From: Bugula neritina
Lineage: Eukaryota; Bryozoa; Gymnolaemata; Cheilostomatida; Bugulidae
Length of the DNA stretch: 64,000 bases
Assembly (NCBI GenBank): GCA_964035545.1
Contig: OZ037765.1
Span: 1,335,001 to 1,399,000, forward strand
Direction of reading: 5' to 3'
This document shows positions 22,401 through 36,500 of the stretch, piece by piece; position 1 is the first letter of the stretch, and each line of letters opens with the position of its first letter. The notes under the pieces were generated by a model. It had not been told where the DNA came from and ran no database searches. It was given only the letters and a program-made list of their open reading frames with translations. The translations under genes were made by a program, and so were the position numbers.

Positions 22401-23251
22401 GGTAAGCTAGAGTTGAGAGGGGAGTGGGCGTGGTGGAGCTCAATAACACTCTTGATGTCTGCTTCATTCTACACAAAGAGAAATAGAATCAATAGGTTCG
22501 ATTTGCATTGTAGCCCTACAAGAAATAACTGCTAACATAGGTAATGGCAAAACTTCATTAGTAATTAGAAAGATTAATATTTAGTTAAATTGATAGAATT
22601 TAACATAAAATAAATTTATATGGTTACAATTCTTATTCATAATGGTATGACAACCATGTTAAAGGTAATTTAATTATTTTTATTAAGTCCTAGACTAAGA
22701 CTTAGAGTATCAATATGGAAAAAACATTAATTTCAAATATTTATTAGTAATACTCATACTGATACTAATAATAATAGTTATATTATAGTAATTAATAATT
22801 AATATTATTAATTAATAAATTAACTTCTACTTTCCCCAATGGCCAATACTCATACTGGCTTAATGATTATTTGATTATACAAAAGCTAAAGCGTATCTGA
22901 TATCAACTAGAACTGAGAACTATAACTTTTAGTTTAATGATATCAATAAAATAAAGGTTTACTTTTAGTTTTAGATTCTCTTTGAGATTGAAGAATTAGA
23001 AATTAAAACTTAAAAATAAATCATCAACTTCAAGTTCAACAGGCACACGCACAGCCTCAGCGGGTTAGCCTAAGTGAACAGCAAAACAAGTGTTCTATGG
23101 TGATTACCTTTGATGCAACAGTGCCAGCTAATTTAAAAATGTCTTTTTTCGAATTCAAATGAGTATGTTTTCCTTTTTTACACGCAACCACAAGTGTATC
23201 AGAGGGTTCCTCGTCTCTTTTTCTTTTCAGCCTCAAATACGCGCCTGCCAT
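19454..23251 (-). CDS. SLC7A6OS: RNA polymerase II nuclear import factor SLC7A6OS (Iwr1)
   Basis: Seven exons on the minus strand (23251-23108, 22468-22256, 22036-21897, 20732-20556, 20246-20209, 19774-19715, 19623-19454) give 313 aa, against about 309 in human. Iwr1 binds assembled RNA polymerase II in the cytoplasm and carries it into the nucleus. Diagnostic segments are the N-terminal YLRLKRKR...EPSDTLVVACK, the central DDFVYDIFYLDG, the acidic EDDVDDSNDEDNWRNDYPDE, and an acidic tail beginning DLDSDYED. The initiator ATG is fixed by the N-terminal motif. The invertebrate tail is longer and ends in a Lys/Arg then Asp/Glu-rich region. The donor of exon 3 is weak (GTCTGT). The gene is convergent with the CNBD-like gene. 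Confidence 0.93.
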
Positions 23252-24557
23252 ATTTAAAAGTTGAACTGCGACAAACGTAAGTAGCGATCTGTGAAAGTTT
23301 TTATGTCGTCGGAATACAAACTTCTTATTTAGGAAGACTTTACATAGTATATACAGAGTTTGAACATGTTGCGCCAGCTTCTAAAATTACGATGTGAAAT
23401 AGGCAAACACGATTATGATTTGTACTAGAGGCAATAATAAAATTATAAACAGTATCCTTTTAGTTATCTACACAAATACTAGATAACTTTCACCAATAAT
23501 AGCCTCAATAACGGAAGACTTTGGTTGATATTAGAGTTATCTTACCTTTAACCCTAATGTATTGGCCATAGGGTGCATCATTGAATATTATAAGTTTTAG
23601 TTCATTGGGGTGCATATAATAGTGTAGCCAAAGCCAAAACCACTGGAATGCAATATATTATTCCAGTTCAATGAGTAGAACAAACCATGTTCTACATAGC
23701 AACGCCATCTATTTTGCAAGAACATAATTTAACAAACTGTCTTAGTCAACATTGACAGCAAAACTAACTTCAAAATATTAAACATACTATTTTAGGCTTT
23801 TCAGTAATTTCACTTGGATAGGTTATATTGTTACAAAAATCGAGTTTCTAGTAATTACTAGGCATAATATTATTTAATAAATTTAGAAATAGAAATACAA
23901 AAATATTATGCAATATTATATATCCAGATAGCAGAAAACTATATGAAAGTTTATGAACACAAATACACTGTTGAGCAAAATACATACATTTATTTTATGA
24001 ACATAAAGTATAGAAGCATGTGTATTAAAATGACTAGCTCATGTCAATTCAAGAAGTATAGACAGAAGAAAAATAAAAAGAAACATATTGAAATAAAATG
24101 TATACAACATCAGAGCTAACTGTAGTGATAGACACATTCAAGTCTATTGAATTTGCAATATTCTCATTGGTTTAGAATATCATTACAGCTACATGCAGGA
24201 GTAGAGAATATAAGTATACAAGTGATTAAAGAGAGATTTTGACAAGCATTGAGATTTGACTCAACTTACAAACTTCATATTGACTGTCAGGTGACAGAAT
24301 GCATGCAGTAAACCTCAGTACCACCGATTGTCTAGGAAATGTTAGTTTGTAGGGTGAGCATTAGATGATAAAGCAATATTACTGTAAAATGTCAAGTAGT
24401 TAACTGAATCTCTTCATTCAACACAGAATTGTGTAAAATATAGCTCTAGAAAATATGAGGTTATTATATATAGTCTGTATAGAAATTATACAACCAAAGT
24501 ATAAACTGGGTATTGGAGAGATGTCTGGAGTTCAACAAGATGATGGAGGGGGGGGTA
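23252..24557. other. Intergenic: Iwr1 promoter side and ELAPOR 3' UTR
   Basis: AT-rich with no additional exon. The Iwr1 promoter should lie near 23260-23400. The ELAPOR 3' UTR should extend below 24558 on the minus strand, but no strong polyadenylation site was singled out. Confidence 0.5.
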
Positions 24558-27500
24558 CTATATTTCTGGTAGACGTCCCCCAACTAGCTTAATCTTTTCG
24601 AAACCTTCATTCTAAATAAACAAGATATGCATTAGATGGCTGCTGTGTGACTGATATTCAACAGAGAACAATTCAATGCAGCCATAAGTTAGCTGTAGGC
24701 TGAATACTTCAACAACGAGTTCAACTTACACGGTAAATCCATAATGTGAGTAAAAAGACCATAGAAGGAGTCTATAATTTATAATCTATGATGTATAATC
24801 TATAGTATACAATCTATAATCTATAATCTAGAGTCTACAATACTAAAGGACAAGTTTGAAAGTTTTTTTGAAAAGCCTCAAAGATGAACATCCAAAAGAT
24901 GAAACACAAAACACAAAAAAACTTGAACTTCTACATCTTTGGTATTAAAAACAGTATAAAAACTTTAACATAGATTAGAACGGAAGTAAAATATTATACA
25001 CGGAAACTAAAGGTAAGTGATAGAGTGTACGTTATATTACAGGAGAGTGTATGTTACATTACAGGAGAGTGTACGTTATATTACAGCTAAGTGTACGTTA
25101 TATTACAGGTGAGTGTACGTTATATTACAGGTAAGTGTACGTTATATTACAGGTAAGTGTACGTTATATTACAGGTGAGTGTACGTTATATTACAGGAGA
25201 GTGTACGTTACATTACAGGTGAGTGTACGTTATATTACAGGTGAGTGTACGTTATATTACAGGTGAGTGTACGTTATATTACAGGAGAGTGTACGTTATA
25301 TTACAGGAGAGTGTACGTTACATTACAGGTGAGTGTACGTTATATTACAGGAGAGTGTACGTTATATTACAGGTAAGTGTACGTTATATTACAGGTGAGT
25401 GTACGTTATATTACAGGTAAGTGTACGTTATATTACAGGTGAGTGTACGTTATATTACAGGAGAGTGTACGTTACATTACAGGTGAGTGTACGTTATATT
25501 ACCTTATCTTTCTTGCTGCTGAGTTTACCAAACAGCTGGTCCCCCTTCGTCTTGAACCCCACATTCACATCTTCGTCATCGTCGTCGCTCCAGGCGCAGG
25601 TCTGGGCGGCTGGCAACTCGCCAGGTTTACCTTGAGCTCCTTCTACTAGCCTCATATACTTGTATTCTAACCTGTGAATAGCATGTGCTATACTTGTATT
25701 CTAACCTGTCAATAGCATGTGCTATACCTGTATTCTAAATTACCTACGTTGTGTGCTATACTTGAACTTTTCCAACTTACTTTCTGCTACGTTTCCAGCA
25801 GCAGACGGCACACAGGAAGAGCAGCAGGACCACCAAAGTTGTACTTGCAACGGCTATCTTGATTGGCAGAGTGAGGAGAGTGCACTTTTCCACAGACTGT
25901 CTGTTTCTTATCTCTTCTGTCATTGGACAATACCTACCCAAGATAAAACCAGCTAATTTAATTTGTAATTTATTACGGAAACTCTTACATGGTGAAATAT
26001 CTAGATTCTAGAATATATTTCAGTTACTACATCTAATACAGACTACAGAGAGCGTAATTAGGGCAATATACGGGATTCAACTTTCATACAAGGATCGCTT
26101 GGTGATGTCACAAAGAACTTTAGCCTGTGTTACACAAGTTACTGCCAGTTACTGACAGTCTAAACTAGAAAGATTTCAGTAAAAATAAATTGATTACTCA
26201 ACAACATATTTTATAACGGAAGTATTGCTGTCAGATGCCCTCAGTCATGTGACTAACAAGTCACAAACCTAGAAACTAACCAATAGCCGGGCCGTGGTAG
26301 CTTTTTTTCATAATAAGCATGTCTATAATAGAAGTGAAACATCCGTTATGTAAACAAAGCAACTAAAGACAACACTAACAGCTACCAGATGCGACGCAAT
26401 GTTAACTTAGACTATCAGCACTAGAAATTTTCTACCAAGGTTTTCCCACACACACAAGGAATTGTCTTCCCCTCAAACACACTATACAACACATAACATA
26501 CTTGTCCGGCATGTATCTCACAGTCTGTAGTCCCCCCTCGCACTGTCCCACAATCCTCTCATAGTGGGAGTCGTCACACTTGGGACACGCTAATTTAGTC
26601 CTCCATCTTATCTGGTAGGTGCAGCCGTCACACGTACCACCATAGCATTTGGGGGGAAGTGCCATTGAACCTGAAATAAAATATATATAATAAAATATAT
26701 ATAATAAAATATATTAATACAATATAATACAACATACACAATAAAATATAACAAAAAATATATAATAGAATATATATAACATATAAAATATAATATATAT
26801 ATCAAATTGGTCAGGTTGTAAGTATGACACAATATAATAAAATTATGTGTACTTTATAGCCATAGTATCAGACTATGACACAATACTGACACCAACTGAC
26901 ACTAACTGAGACAATACTGACATCAACTGACCATTGTCAACTTCCCTCGTGTCACATATCAATGTCACAACTGTGGAGATTCCCTGAGGGCAGTTATCTG
27001 TAGGGAGGTAGGTTACGTACTTGAAGTGTATGCTTAGTTCATCATCTGCAAGAGTAAGTATATGTAGAATATGTACTTACAGTGTAGAATACGTACTTCC
27101 AATGTAAAATGTGTACTTACAATACATGTAGAATGTGTAAAATATAAAATACATGCATGACATGACGGCTATTTTCATTTTCTGCTTATAACTAAACACA
27201 ATTACATAATTTGTGAAATTCCTATAACTTTTGCATTACACTTTAAAAAAGAAACTCCCAAAAAAACATTAGTAAATTTTTCCATTGTATAGTGAATGAC
27301 TATTGTCTATTTTCATATTCTGAGCTGAATAACTAAAGTTTAAATTGTAGAAAAACTTGCAATTGCATCACACTTTGAGGCAAAATTAGAAATAGCATGT
27401 TTACCATGAATATTGGTTCCACCCTTTTTCAGGAGTTCTCTATCAATTTGATTATTGACAGTAACATTGGCCAGCCAGTCTCCCAGACTGGTGGGTTGAA

Positions 27501-30500
27501 TTGAGAGAACAGACTCAGCTGGTAGAATTGTCTCTCTGCACACCAACGAGCTGACAGTGTCTCCCTTACCCTAAGATATCAGAGTAGATCAAAGTACACA
27601 GTCTCTCTCTTGCAGTCAGTCGATACGACTACGACTGTTTTATGGATTCGGCTTAAATTTGGTTGCACAGTAGTACATAGTAAATCATAGTATATAATAG
27701 TGCATAGTATATAATATTATGTAGTATATCACAGTACACAGTAAATCTATATTTTAACATGGATACAATTTTCTGAAAAACATTACCCAAATAATATTGA
27801 TTATATCTAAAAGTTGGTCATGATAGTCATAGCTAGTTGTTGAGTAAATTAGGTCAACTAGCTAGTATTTTGCATTATGAGTAGATTAAACAGTAAAGGC
27901 ATCAATTTATATACAAATTAGCAGTTGAATTGTATCATTTAGCTGTTCAAATAGTTAGATAACTAGTGAGTTAGTCAGTGACTGAGTGAGTAAGTTGAAC
28001 AAGGAGTGAGATGAGTCAGTCTGATCAGTCAGTAAATCACATCCTGAAAAGTTCAAGTAATTATTTCAAGAAAATGAAATATAGAATAATTATAAATATA
28101 ATAGACAAGGCTAACAAGCAATATTAAAGAACAGAGTGAAAGGCAGGGCATAGCTAGTGACTGTCTAGCATTACTAGTCACAACTAAAAGTAAGCTAGGC
28201 TTGTGATGTGACTGATCTATCAGGAAAGAGCCAACCTCTGTTTGTGATTTGTAAAAAAATATTACTAGTGAATATAAATCCTATCATAAATTAACGAAAC
28301 CAGCTTTTTACAACTACAAACCAAAATGAAAATTATGGTTATTTCACAGTAGAAGACAACTTCAAATCAGACTGTAGTAACACATTTTGTTTTTTTTTAA
28401 AAAGCACTCAAATTGATAAAAACAATTCTAGTAACTACTGTACAGCATTACTAAATCATTGGTAAATTTTGACTGTGAATTTCCAATTCCTAACGCAAAT
28501 GTTTTTAAAACTATCTACCACGTCGACTAAACAGCCAGACTTAAGTTGCGTTTATACCTTCACGATTTTCGGTCAAAATTTCAATTTGGCCGGGTTGAAA
28601 TTTCTCCGAGTTGCATTGCATTGTAAAAGCCACCCGTTGAAATTTTTGTACTGCGATAACTTAATCGGCCAATTTTAGAATAAGAGTAATAACTCCTTGT
28701 AAACATCGTTATTTAGTTATTACTTTGGCGATTAGACAACGTACTTATATGGTTATAATTATATAGCCTACGCCTTCTCAATTATCGTCTTTATGCTTTC
28801 CGCTTCACTAATTCACGACGTTTACAAAGGGCATCAAATAGCTATTATGCGAGTCAAATTTTAATTTCAGAAAGTGAGCAACCGCATCAATATGATTTCA
28901 ACGAGTTTCAGCTTGACTATAAAGGGGTACCCGGACAAGCATTATTAACTTAAACTCGGTACTTTTTTCAGCAGAGGTATAAACGCAACTAGAGTCATGT
29001 CTGTGACCAGAGTCAGCGTACACAGCTGATGCTAGATTGTCACATCACAATCCTTAAATATTGAAGTGACTGCAGCGAAAGAGAAACTTTTACAACCTCT
29101 GTCAAAGAGCTTTCATATTAAAAGGCTATCTGCTACTCAGAAATTTCATATCATTATAAAGTTTGAAACCGACAGAATTTATCCCACAAGGTTTAGCATA
29201 GGAAGAAAGCAAACCTTCTTGGGACACACGCCTATAGAATATGACATGAAGTCTGTTATATACTGTTGGCTAGAATCAGCATGTCCCAAGCTTGTTCACA
29301 ATACAGAAATACTGAATAGCATAAAGACCAACAAGTGAACATTGAAAGAATTTAGCAATAAAAATTTCTCCTTTGATGCAGCTAATAATAAAACATCTAG
29401 CCTGATAACCCCAATAGAAATATCTACGTAGTTGGTGATGTCTTAGCAGGTGTCCTACCTTTGTACCGGTGAGCTTACTGCGAGAACTCAAGCCACACTT
29501 TGGTTTAGTTATCGGCATTTCGATTGAACAAAGCGTGAAATTTATAGCCGAAAAGTAGAGAGCTCCGTCAAACATTAGAGTTACGTTGAAGTAATGCAGG
29601 CTGAAACAACAAAGTTACAACAACCAAGCTGTAAATACTAGCAGGTCTACGGACAGCTGGAAGATAGTGGACAGTCAGACTAGTCTATGCAATGGGGTCT
29701 ACAGTTATACAGCAAATAGTTTACTTGACAATATTGCTCAAGAAGTCAATGTTACATTGGACTAGAAATTAGTTTGATTTTACTGAACCGCAAAAGCTGT
29801 CAGGAGTTATCTTACTTATTAAAGATTTCTAATGGTAAAGCATTAATGTTGCTACTTGTAGTTGTTTAATCAAGTAAAGAGTTTATTACGGGCAGTACAC
29901 AAGTCTATGACCATAAAAACCTCGAAAACTCTGTAAATTTTGAAATATCTCTGTGGAAAACATGGCTACTGGTGAAAATTTAAAAATTAAGAATAAAGAA
30001 ATGTTCAAATTGAGTTTAACTAAACAAGTAATTTCTAACACACTTAAACAATCACAGATGTGTCACAGGAAGGTTGATGATATAAAGCAGCCATATTTTT
30101 CACAGTCCTTAATATACGATTAAACTAGGCAGTTGGTAGCTAAAGGTTAGAAGTAAAGCTTTTCTGGCAGTTGTAAATAAAAAGAGTAAACGGCTTGTTA
30201 GAAGCGAGAAAATAAGCCAAATAACAGCAAATATATAACCTTAACACAACGCCTAACATAAAACAAGTAACCATGACAACCGAATGTGCCGTCACCTTGA
30301 CCTTCACCTTCAGGCTGTACTGCCAGGAAACACATTTACAACGATTTCCCCGGATAACCTTGATTAGCCCTTACCCTGTAATAGCTGTCAATGGTTGCGT
30401 TGTTTATACAAGTAATATGTGGAGGCTTGGACAGTCTTTTAGTAGCACCAGAGCATAAGACAAAGTTAAAATTGTGGTGGAATGTGGTCCCATCAGCAGT

Positions 30501-33500
30501 GAACATGTTGGCACCAGCAAATGTTTGTGCACTACAACATTGTTAGCGTTATGTGTTAGTAGGCTATATATACATGTATATATATAATTCAGCAGTTAAG
30601 AATTCTATTGAAAAATGTTACACAAAAGCAACAAATGTAATTAAGCGATCACGTGATAAACACAATCTAATAAAAAGAGTTAGTTATGTAACGAACGCTT
30701 ACGTCTTTCTGGATATTTCCCATGTATTACACCCCAATATCTTTCCTTAATTCAAAATTACTATCGGATGAAATGCAGTAGTAAACAAGCATAGCTTTCA
30801 GTAACCAAACCTCTTAGAGCAAAGAGCACAAATAAGCTGATAAACAACCACCAATCAGAAAGCAGGGCTCACCCGGAGAGAGAAGACAAGTCAAACTTCA
30901 TGCCGTCATACACAAACTGGCAGTCACTGACACACATGGTGTGGTCCTCGTTGTTAACAAGGCCTGGGCCACATGGGATACACGTAAAACTGTCTTGTGC
31001 AATGTAATTCGTTGGACACTTCTTACAAACCTTTTTATTGGTCACATTGTTTGTTACCACAACTTCCCCAACAGCGCAACTGTGGCACCTAAAAACAAAC
31101 TTTGAAGTTTAATAAAACATCGAGTATTTACTATTAAATAAGAAAATAACCTGCTGTGGGTAGTGAGTGATGAATAATATCAGATACTTTGCAAAACTTG
31201 CAGAACACTGATTTATTAGAAGCTGAAATACAACTTGAAACTATGCCATCATGTACTCAGATTAAACACAATCTGCAGTGACATCACTTCCTGTGACCCT
31301 CACCCTTCGCCAGCTGCTGCTGATCCGAGCATACACGGGGTGCATTCGGTAGCTCCGCCAGACACGGTGTTGATCAGACGCAGCTCGGAGATACTGAGAG
31401 TGTTGGAGGACAAGTAGTTGGCGGCTTTAGACGACTTCCTGAACGCGATACTGATTAGCTTCACATCCGGGGAGGTGAAGTTGTGCATATACAAGGTAGT
31501 GGTGGTGGTGTTCCAGCTATTCACGACTCTCAGCTCTACGGAATCCTCCTTTGAAATTTACCAAAAGTCAATTTAAATTAAAACCATATTTTATGACAAG
31601 ACATGTATATAAAACTAACATGGTTCAATTACAGTGAAACTTAGGCAGCGATATTATTGAATTAGAATAATATAAAGTTATGTACAGATACTCAACTAAA
31701 TGTAAATTTTTATTCTTCTACCAATGAATTATAAATAAACAGAATTTAACAAATTTTATAAATAAAATCTGAACATAATAAAGAAAGACCAGAACAAACA
31801 CATAGCAAACAGGTTATGAGTAAGAATGAATAATGAAAGCATCTACTGCCACATATGTAGCTGCCTCCACAAGTAAAGTTACCTGCATTAGATAGAAGAT
31901 ACAAGGATCAGCGGGGTCACAAGTCAAGTTGAACCTGATTACCAGTCTGCCGTACACTCTGCCGTCAAGAGTTCGGTTAGCAAAGTGAGAGTTGTTGATG
32001 TTGAGTACAGCAAAGTCGAGAGCTCGAATATCGTCAGACACCTGGATGTAGTCACCTTTCGGGACCCACGTGCTCTGCTTGTCACAGAAAGATCCCCCTG
32101 CAAGCACGTCACAAACAGCATGGGACAAGTTCATCAGCTTGAAAGACTAGTTCGGGGTTTGGTAAGAAGAAATCAACTCACAGCTGTGTGATAACAGGCT
32201 GTGGTTAAAATGGCTCGAAAAATTAATAAAATCATGAATTCCAAAAGTTTTAGATAAAGGAGGTAGGAAAATAGTGACTGCTGCTGGCATGAAAGTCAAC
32301 TTATAGACTAGACAGTCAGCTGACATGACTACTTCCTGTCTCACCGTCAGCGAGTTTGATGCAGCCAGGATAGAGACCAGACGGCATCACATCAAAGTGG
32401 ATGAAGGTCATACTCTTCCTAGCCTCAGTACCAATAGGACACGACTCACAAGGTTGGGAGCCATCAGATGCCTGCCCTTCCGCACAGTATTCACAGGTGC
32501 CTGTCAACACACTCAACATTAAAACCTCAAACAGGATGTACCATGCAATGAGCTTTTTTCTCCCACCAGAACTTTTCAAGTTCAGAGAACATGAGTTATA
32601 ATAAAAAAAACTAACAAATAGAAAAATACCTTCGCACACAAAATACTAAGTGGTAAAAGATGTTTTAAGTAGAAAAACTAAAAACATTGAGTAGAAAACA
32701 TTCATCAAAACTAAAGCAACTTGTAACTCAAATAGACGTCTGCAAGTCTCACTGAGTCACATGACGTACCGTCTTCTGCGAGAGATTCCCCCGGGTTGCA
32801 GGACGGACATTCTTTACTTCCTCCTGACTCCGGCAGAATGACGCTATCCGCGTGTTTGTCATTACAGTACTTATTGTCCAGCCACTCGTACGTTTCATAT
32901 GTCTGCAACATCAGCACCACATGCAGCCGAGTATACTTATGCTATATACTGTATACTTACAGTATACACTTACACTATATTATATTTACACTACACGCTA
33001 TATGATTACACTGTAAACTTATACTATAATATACTTACACTATATACTGACACTAACTATTGAATACAACCATATATTTACACTAGATGTAGAATATACA
33101 TACATACATAGACTATATACTTACACTGTAAACTTACACTATGCACTTACAATAGCCAGACACTGACTGAAACTAACTTACAGTTCCGTTAACACACGGT
33201 GCAATGGAGGCGTAGTAATCACTCTCCGTGCAAGGTGGGCGTGGCTTACACTCTTTAGCACCAGGGGGAGAGAATTCGTCTTCCTTACAGTCCTTGCATG
33301 AAACTAGACACAGTGATGTCACATTAAGAAGAGTAAAAGGGACTGAGGTTAACAATTCAAACAATAGTTCTCTAAAAGAGCAAAACTCCCTACTCCTGAA
33401 TGAACAGGTAATATCAGCTGAGCTGAGGCACACAACTCCAGCTATGAGTACACAGTATAGACTGACCTGATCTAGACAAGGGGGCGTAGGTGTTGGCCCC

Positions 33501-36500
33501 GCAGCGAGTGCAGTGACTTGAGCCTATGCTGCTGTAGAACCCAGGCTTGCAAGGAGTACACTCGGTTGAGAAACCCATTCCTAGAGAATACAGACAGACT
33601 TATAACTTGAGTGTTTAGACTTATAACCTGAGAGTCTTCGGATAGCTGGTAATTAGACATGCTGAAAGTGTTAGACAGAAGAAGAACTATAAAACTGTAC
33701 CTGAATAATTCACAAACAAATATTTGATTTGCTGAAACATCGTAGGTGAAAGAATGAGCAATCAAATGAAAACAAACCTTTGAGTTTTGATTTTACTTTT
33801 TAATTTAAAATCTCACAACATTTTCAATACTCTCTTCGGTTGGGATTTGCACCATGTTCAGATTCATTTGAAAATTACAATTAGCAGACATGAGTGTACA
33901 GGATACATTGTTATACACTGTGAGTGAAAGCTACGTTTCCAAATAAAGTACGGGACGGTGAAGAGACCCACCCTTAATCTCGATTGATTGGATGATAAAC
34001 TTGTTGCCAGGAGCTGCACTATTCAGGCCGAGCAATGAGAAGGTGATCTTGTTCTTCCCGGGCTTCATATCGATCTGTAGAAACAGAGTAGACAGTACAC
34101 AGTATACTCTACCCAGTAGTACTCTACACAGTAGTACTCTACATAGTACTCTACACAGTAGTACTCTACACAGTACTCTACACAGTGGTACTCTACACAG
34201 TAGTACTCTACACAGTAGTACTCTACATAGTACTCTACACAGTAGTACTCTACCCAGTAGTACTCTACACAGTAGTACTCTACACAGTAGTACTCTACAC
34301 AGTAGTACTCTACACAGTAGTACTCTACACAGTAGTACTCTACACAGTACTCTACATAGTAGTACTCTACATAGTAGTACTCTACACAGTAGTACTCTAC
34401 ACAGTAGTACTCTACACAGTAGTACTCTACACAGTACTCTATAGTCAGTACTAACCTCAGTGATATCAAAACCGGAGCTCTTGGACTTCTTTAGAGGAGT
34501 GATTCCTTCAAAGTCACCGAGAACAGACTTGGCAGTCGACTGGCAAAGACTCTTCACCTGTATATTATATAACAAGCATACATCACTTCCTGTTACACTC
34601 TAAACACAAGTTGCACAGGCAAGTCACAGCATAAAGTAATAAAGCATAAGATTAAAAGGACAGATAACGCACTGTAGGATGTACTCTTAGAATCAACTGC
34701 AACTGCTGAGTCATTATCACTCATACCCAGAGGCAGAGGTACAGAGGCACAGGAGTGTAGGGGTGGGGGTGAGGCACAGGGCAAACTTTACCTGAACAAT
34801 GCCAAGCATGTCTAGAGTGTTTCTATATCTGATAGTTAGAGATCCGTCAGTGATGAGTTCTGTGGTGATGGAGAGGTCTTTGTTACAGTCCGAAGGCACT
34901 CCTTCCAGGTAGGGACCTTGGGCTACCCACGTGTCCCTGCAACAGCCATTCTATCAAAACTTAGCTACATCATTGACAACATAAGGAGAAAACTCCAAAA
35001 CATTAAAGGATGAGACTTTCCAACAAACACAGTGTGTAAAACTTAAAAGTCATTTCATTTTCCAATTTACTCAGAATATATTTTTACAGAACAAAATCAT
35101 TGCATTGGTTAGAACTTCTAGTGCTAGAGAGAAATGTAACTTTAGCACTTACTAAACTATATTACTAATAGTTGCTAATCACTAGCAACAACTTCAACTA
35201 ATACTAATAACTACTAGTAGTGATACTATGGACTAGCTACTACTAATAACTGATGACTACTAGTACTACTAGTAACTGCTGTAACTCACACTGAGGCTTC
35301 ACACTGTGCCTTGGACACACTCTTGAGAGAGAGACGTAGACCATTGGACACGACGGTGAACTCTTTGGGAAGGGAGTCCCATTGGTCGTACCGAACTCCG
35401 TTTCCTACCGAGTATGTCCCGGCCGGACAATCTATGCAGTCCTGATCTCCGGCTACATCCAGGTATCTGCCAGCATCACATGACTTGTCTACAAGGAGAC
35501 ATTGATGATACACCAGCCTAGTACTAGTATTAGAAGGTGAAACTCATTACCGATGGGATGGATTAACTGCGCGATGACTTTAGTAAGTTTTCAGCACTTC
35601 CTTTAAATTTGTTGAGCTCTAAAATGCACTAGATGATTTAGTGATTTAGAAAATTCTTAGATTAACTAGGAAACGTGGGATTGGAGTAAAAATTTGCCTG
35701 CAGCAAAACAAATTAACTTCTCCATTTCTTTCAGGATTGGAATCAGGAGTTTGACATTTTGTAATCCTGTTAAATGCCACACAGTGATTATCTGCCGTGT
35801 CTTGTACATACATTTCAGAGTCTACAGTTTACCACAAGATAGCACAACTTAATTGTGTGGAACACAAATAGGTGTGGCAATACAGGAATTTTATCAAACC
35901 TAAATTCTTCAGTTTTTTAATAGATACGTTGGTTTGGGGCACAGGTTGAACATAACTTCTATTGCTATATTTCTCTTCTAGAACACAGGCTTTTCTTTAG
36001 AACTACAACCACCAGGAAGTTAACACGACTGAGTTGTGAAGTTTAAATACTGCCTTCCACTCCAAAGATGTTCCAAGTTATATTATTGAATAGATAAAGA
36101 ACTTCTGCTACAAACAATGGCCTATTTACAGGGCATTTGAAATCTTAAATAGATTGATTTTTGACAATTGTCAATTTTCATTCTGTTTAAAATCTACCAT
36201 CACAATGCAATATATCATAGACTATTTTGTGAACAAAATATTATGCCTTTAATGTATTCCCATCCAACAGTCAAATATTACTCTAGTTACACAATAAATA
36301 TGAATACAGATGACAGCTGCATCTCCCTCCAGCATACGATGTCGTAGCCTGTGATACAAGACATTACACACCAACACACTCCCTTGCTGCAGTAAACCCT
36401 GCTTTGTGATGAACTGAGGCTACACGATTACTTGAGAGATTTCTAAACAGTTGCAACTGGGAGCTGGTGGCAGATGTGTGAAATGATGAGGGTGCCCTCA

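Noticed and set aside
25022-25502. Possible CRISPR array
   Set aside because: The repeats are contiguous with no unique spacers, no cas genes are present, and the DNA is clearly eukaryotic.
25223-25649. ORFs of CTLYYRRVYVILQ repeats
   Set aside because: They arise from the 22-bp array antisense to ELAPOR; there is no independent coding evidence.
30253-30326. Extra ELAPOR exon linking 14a to 14b (YSLKVKVKVTAHS)
   Set aside because: An acceptor exists, but all its possible donors leave in phase 0 while 14b needs phase 2, and the human protein has no matching segment.
33931-34575. Long ORFs on both strands with repeating CRVLL, YCVEY, STLHS and VVLYT peptides
   Set aside because: They are translations of the 15-bp intronic minisatellite, open in several frames at once; only the flanking parts are ELAPOR exons.
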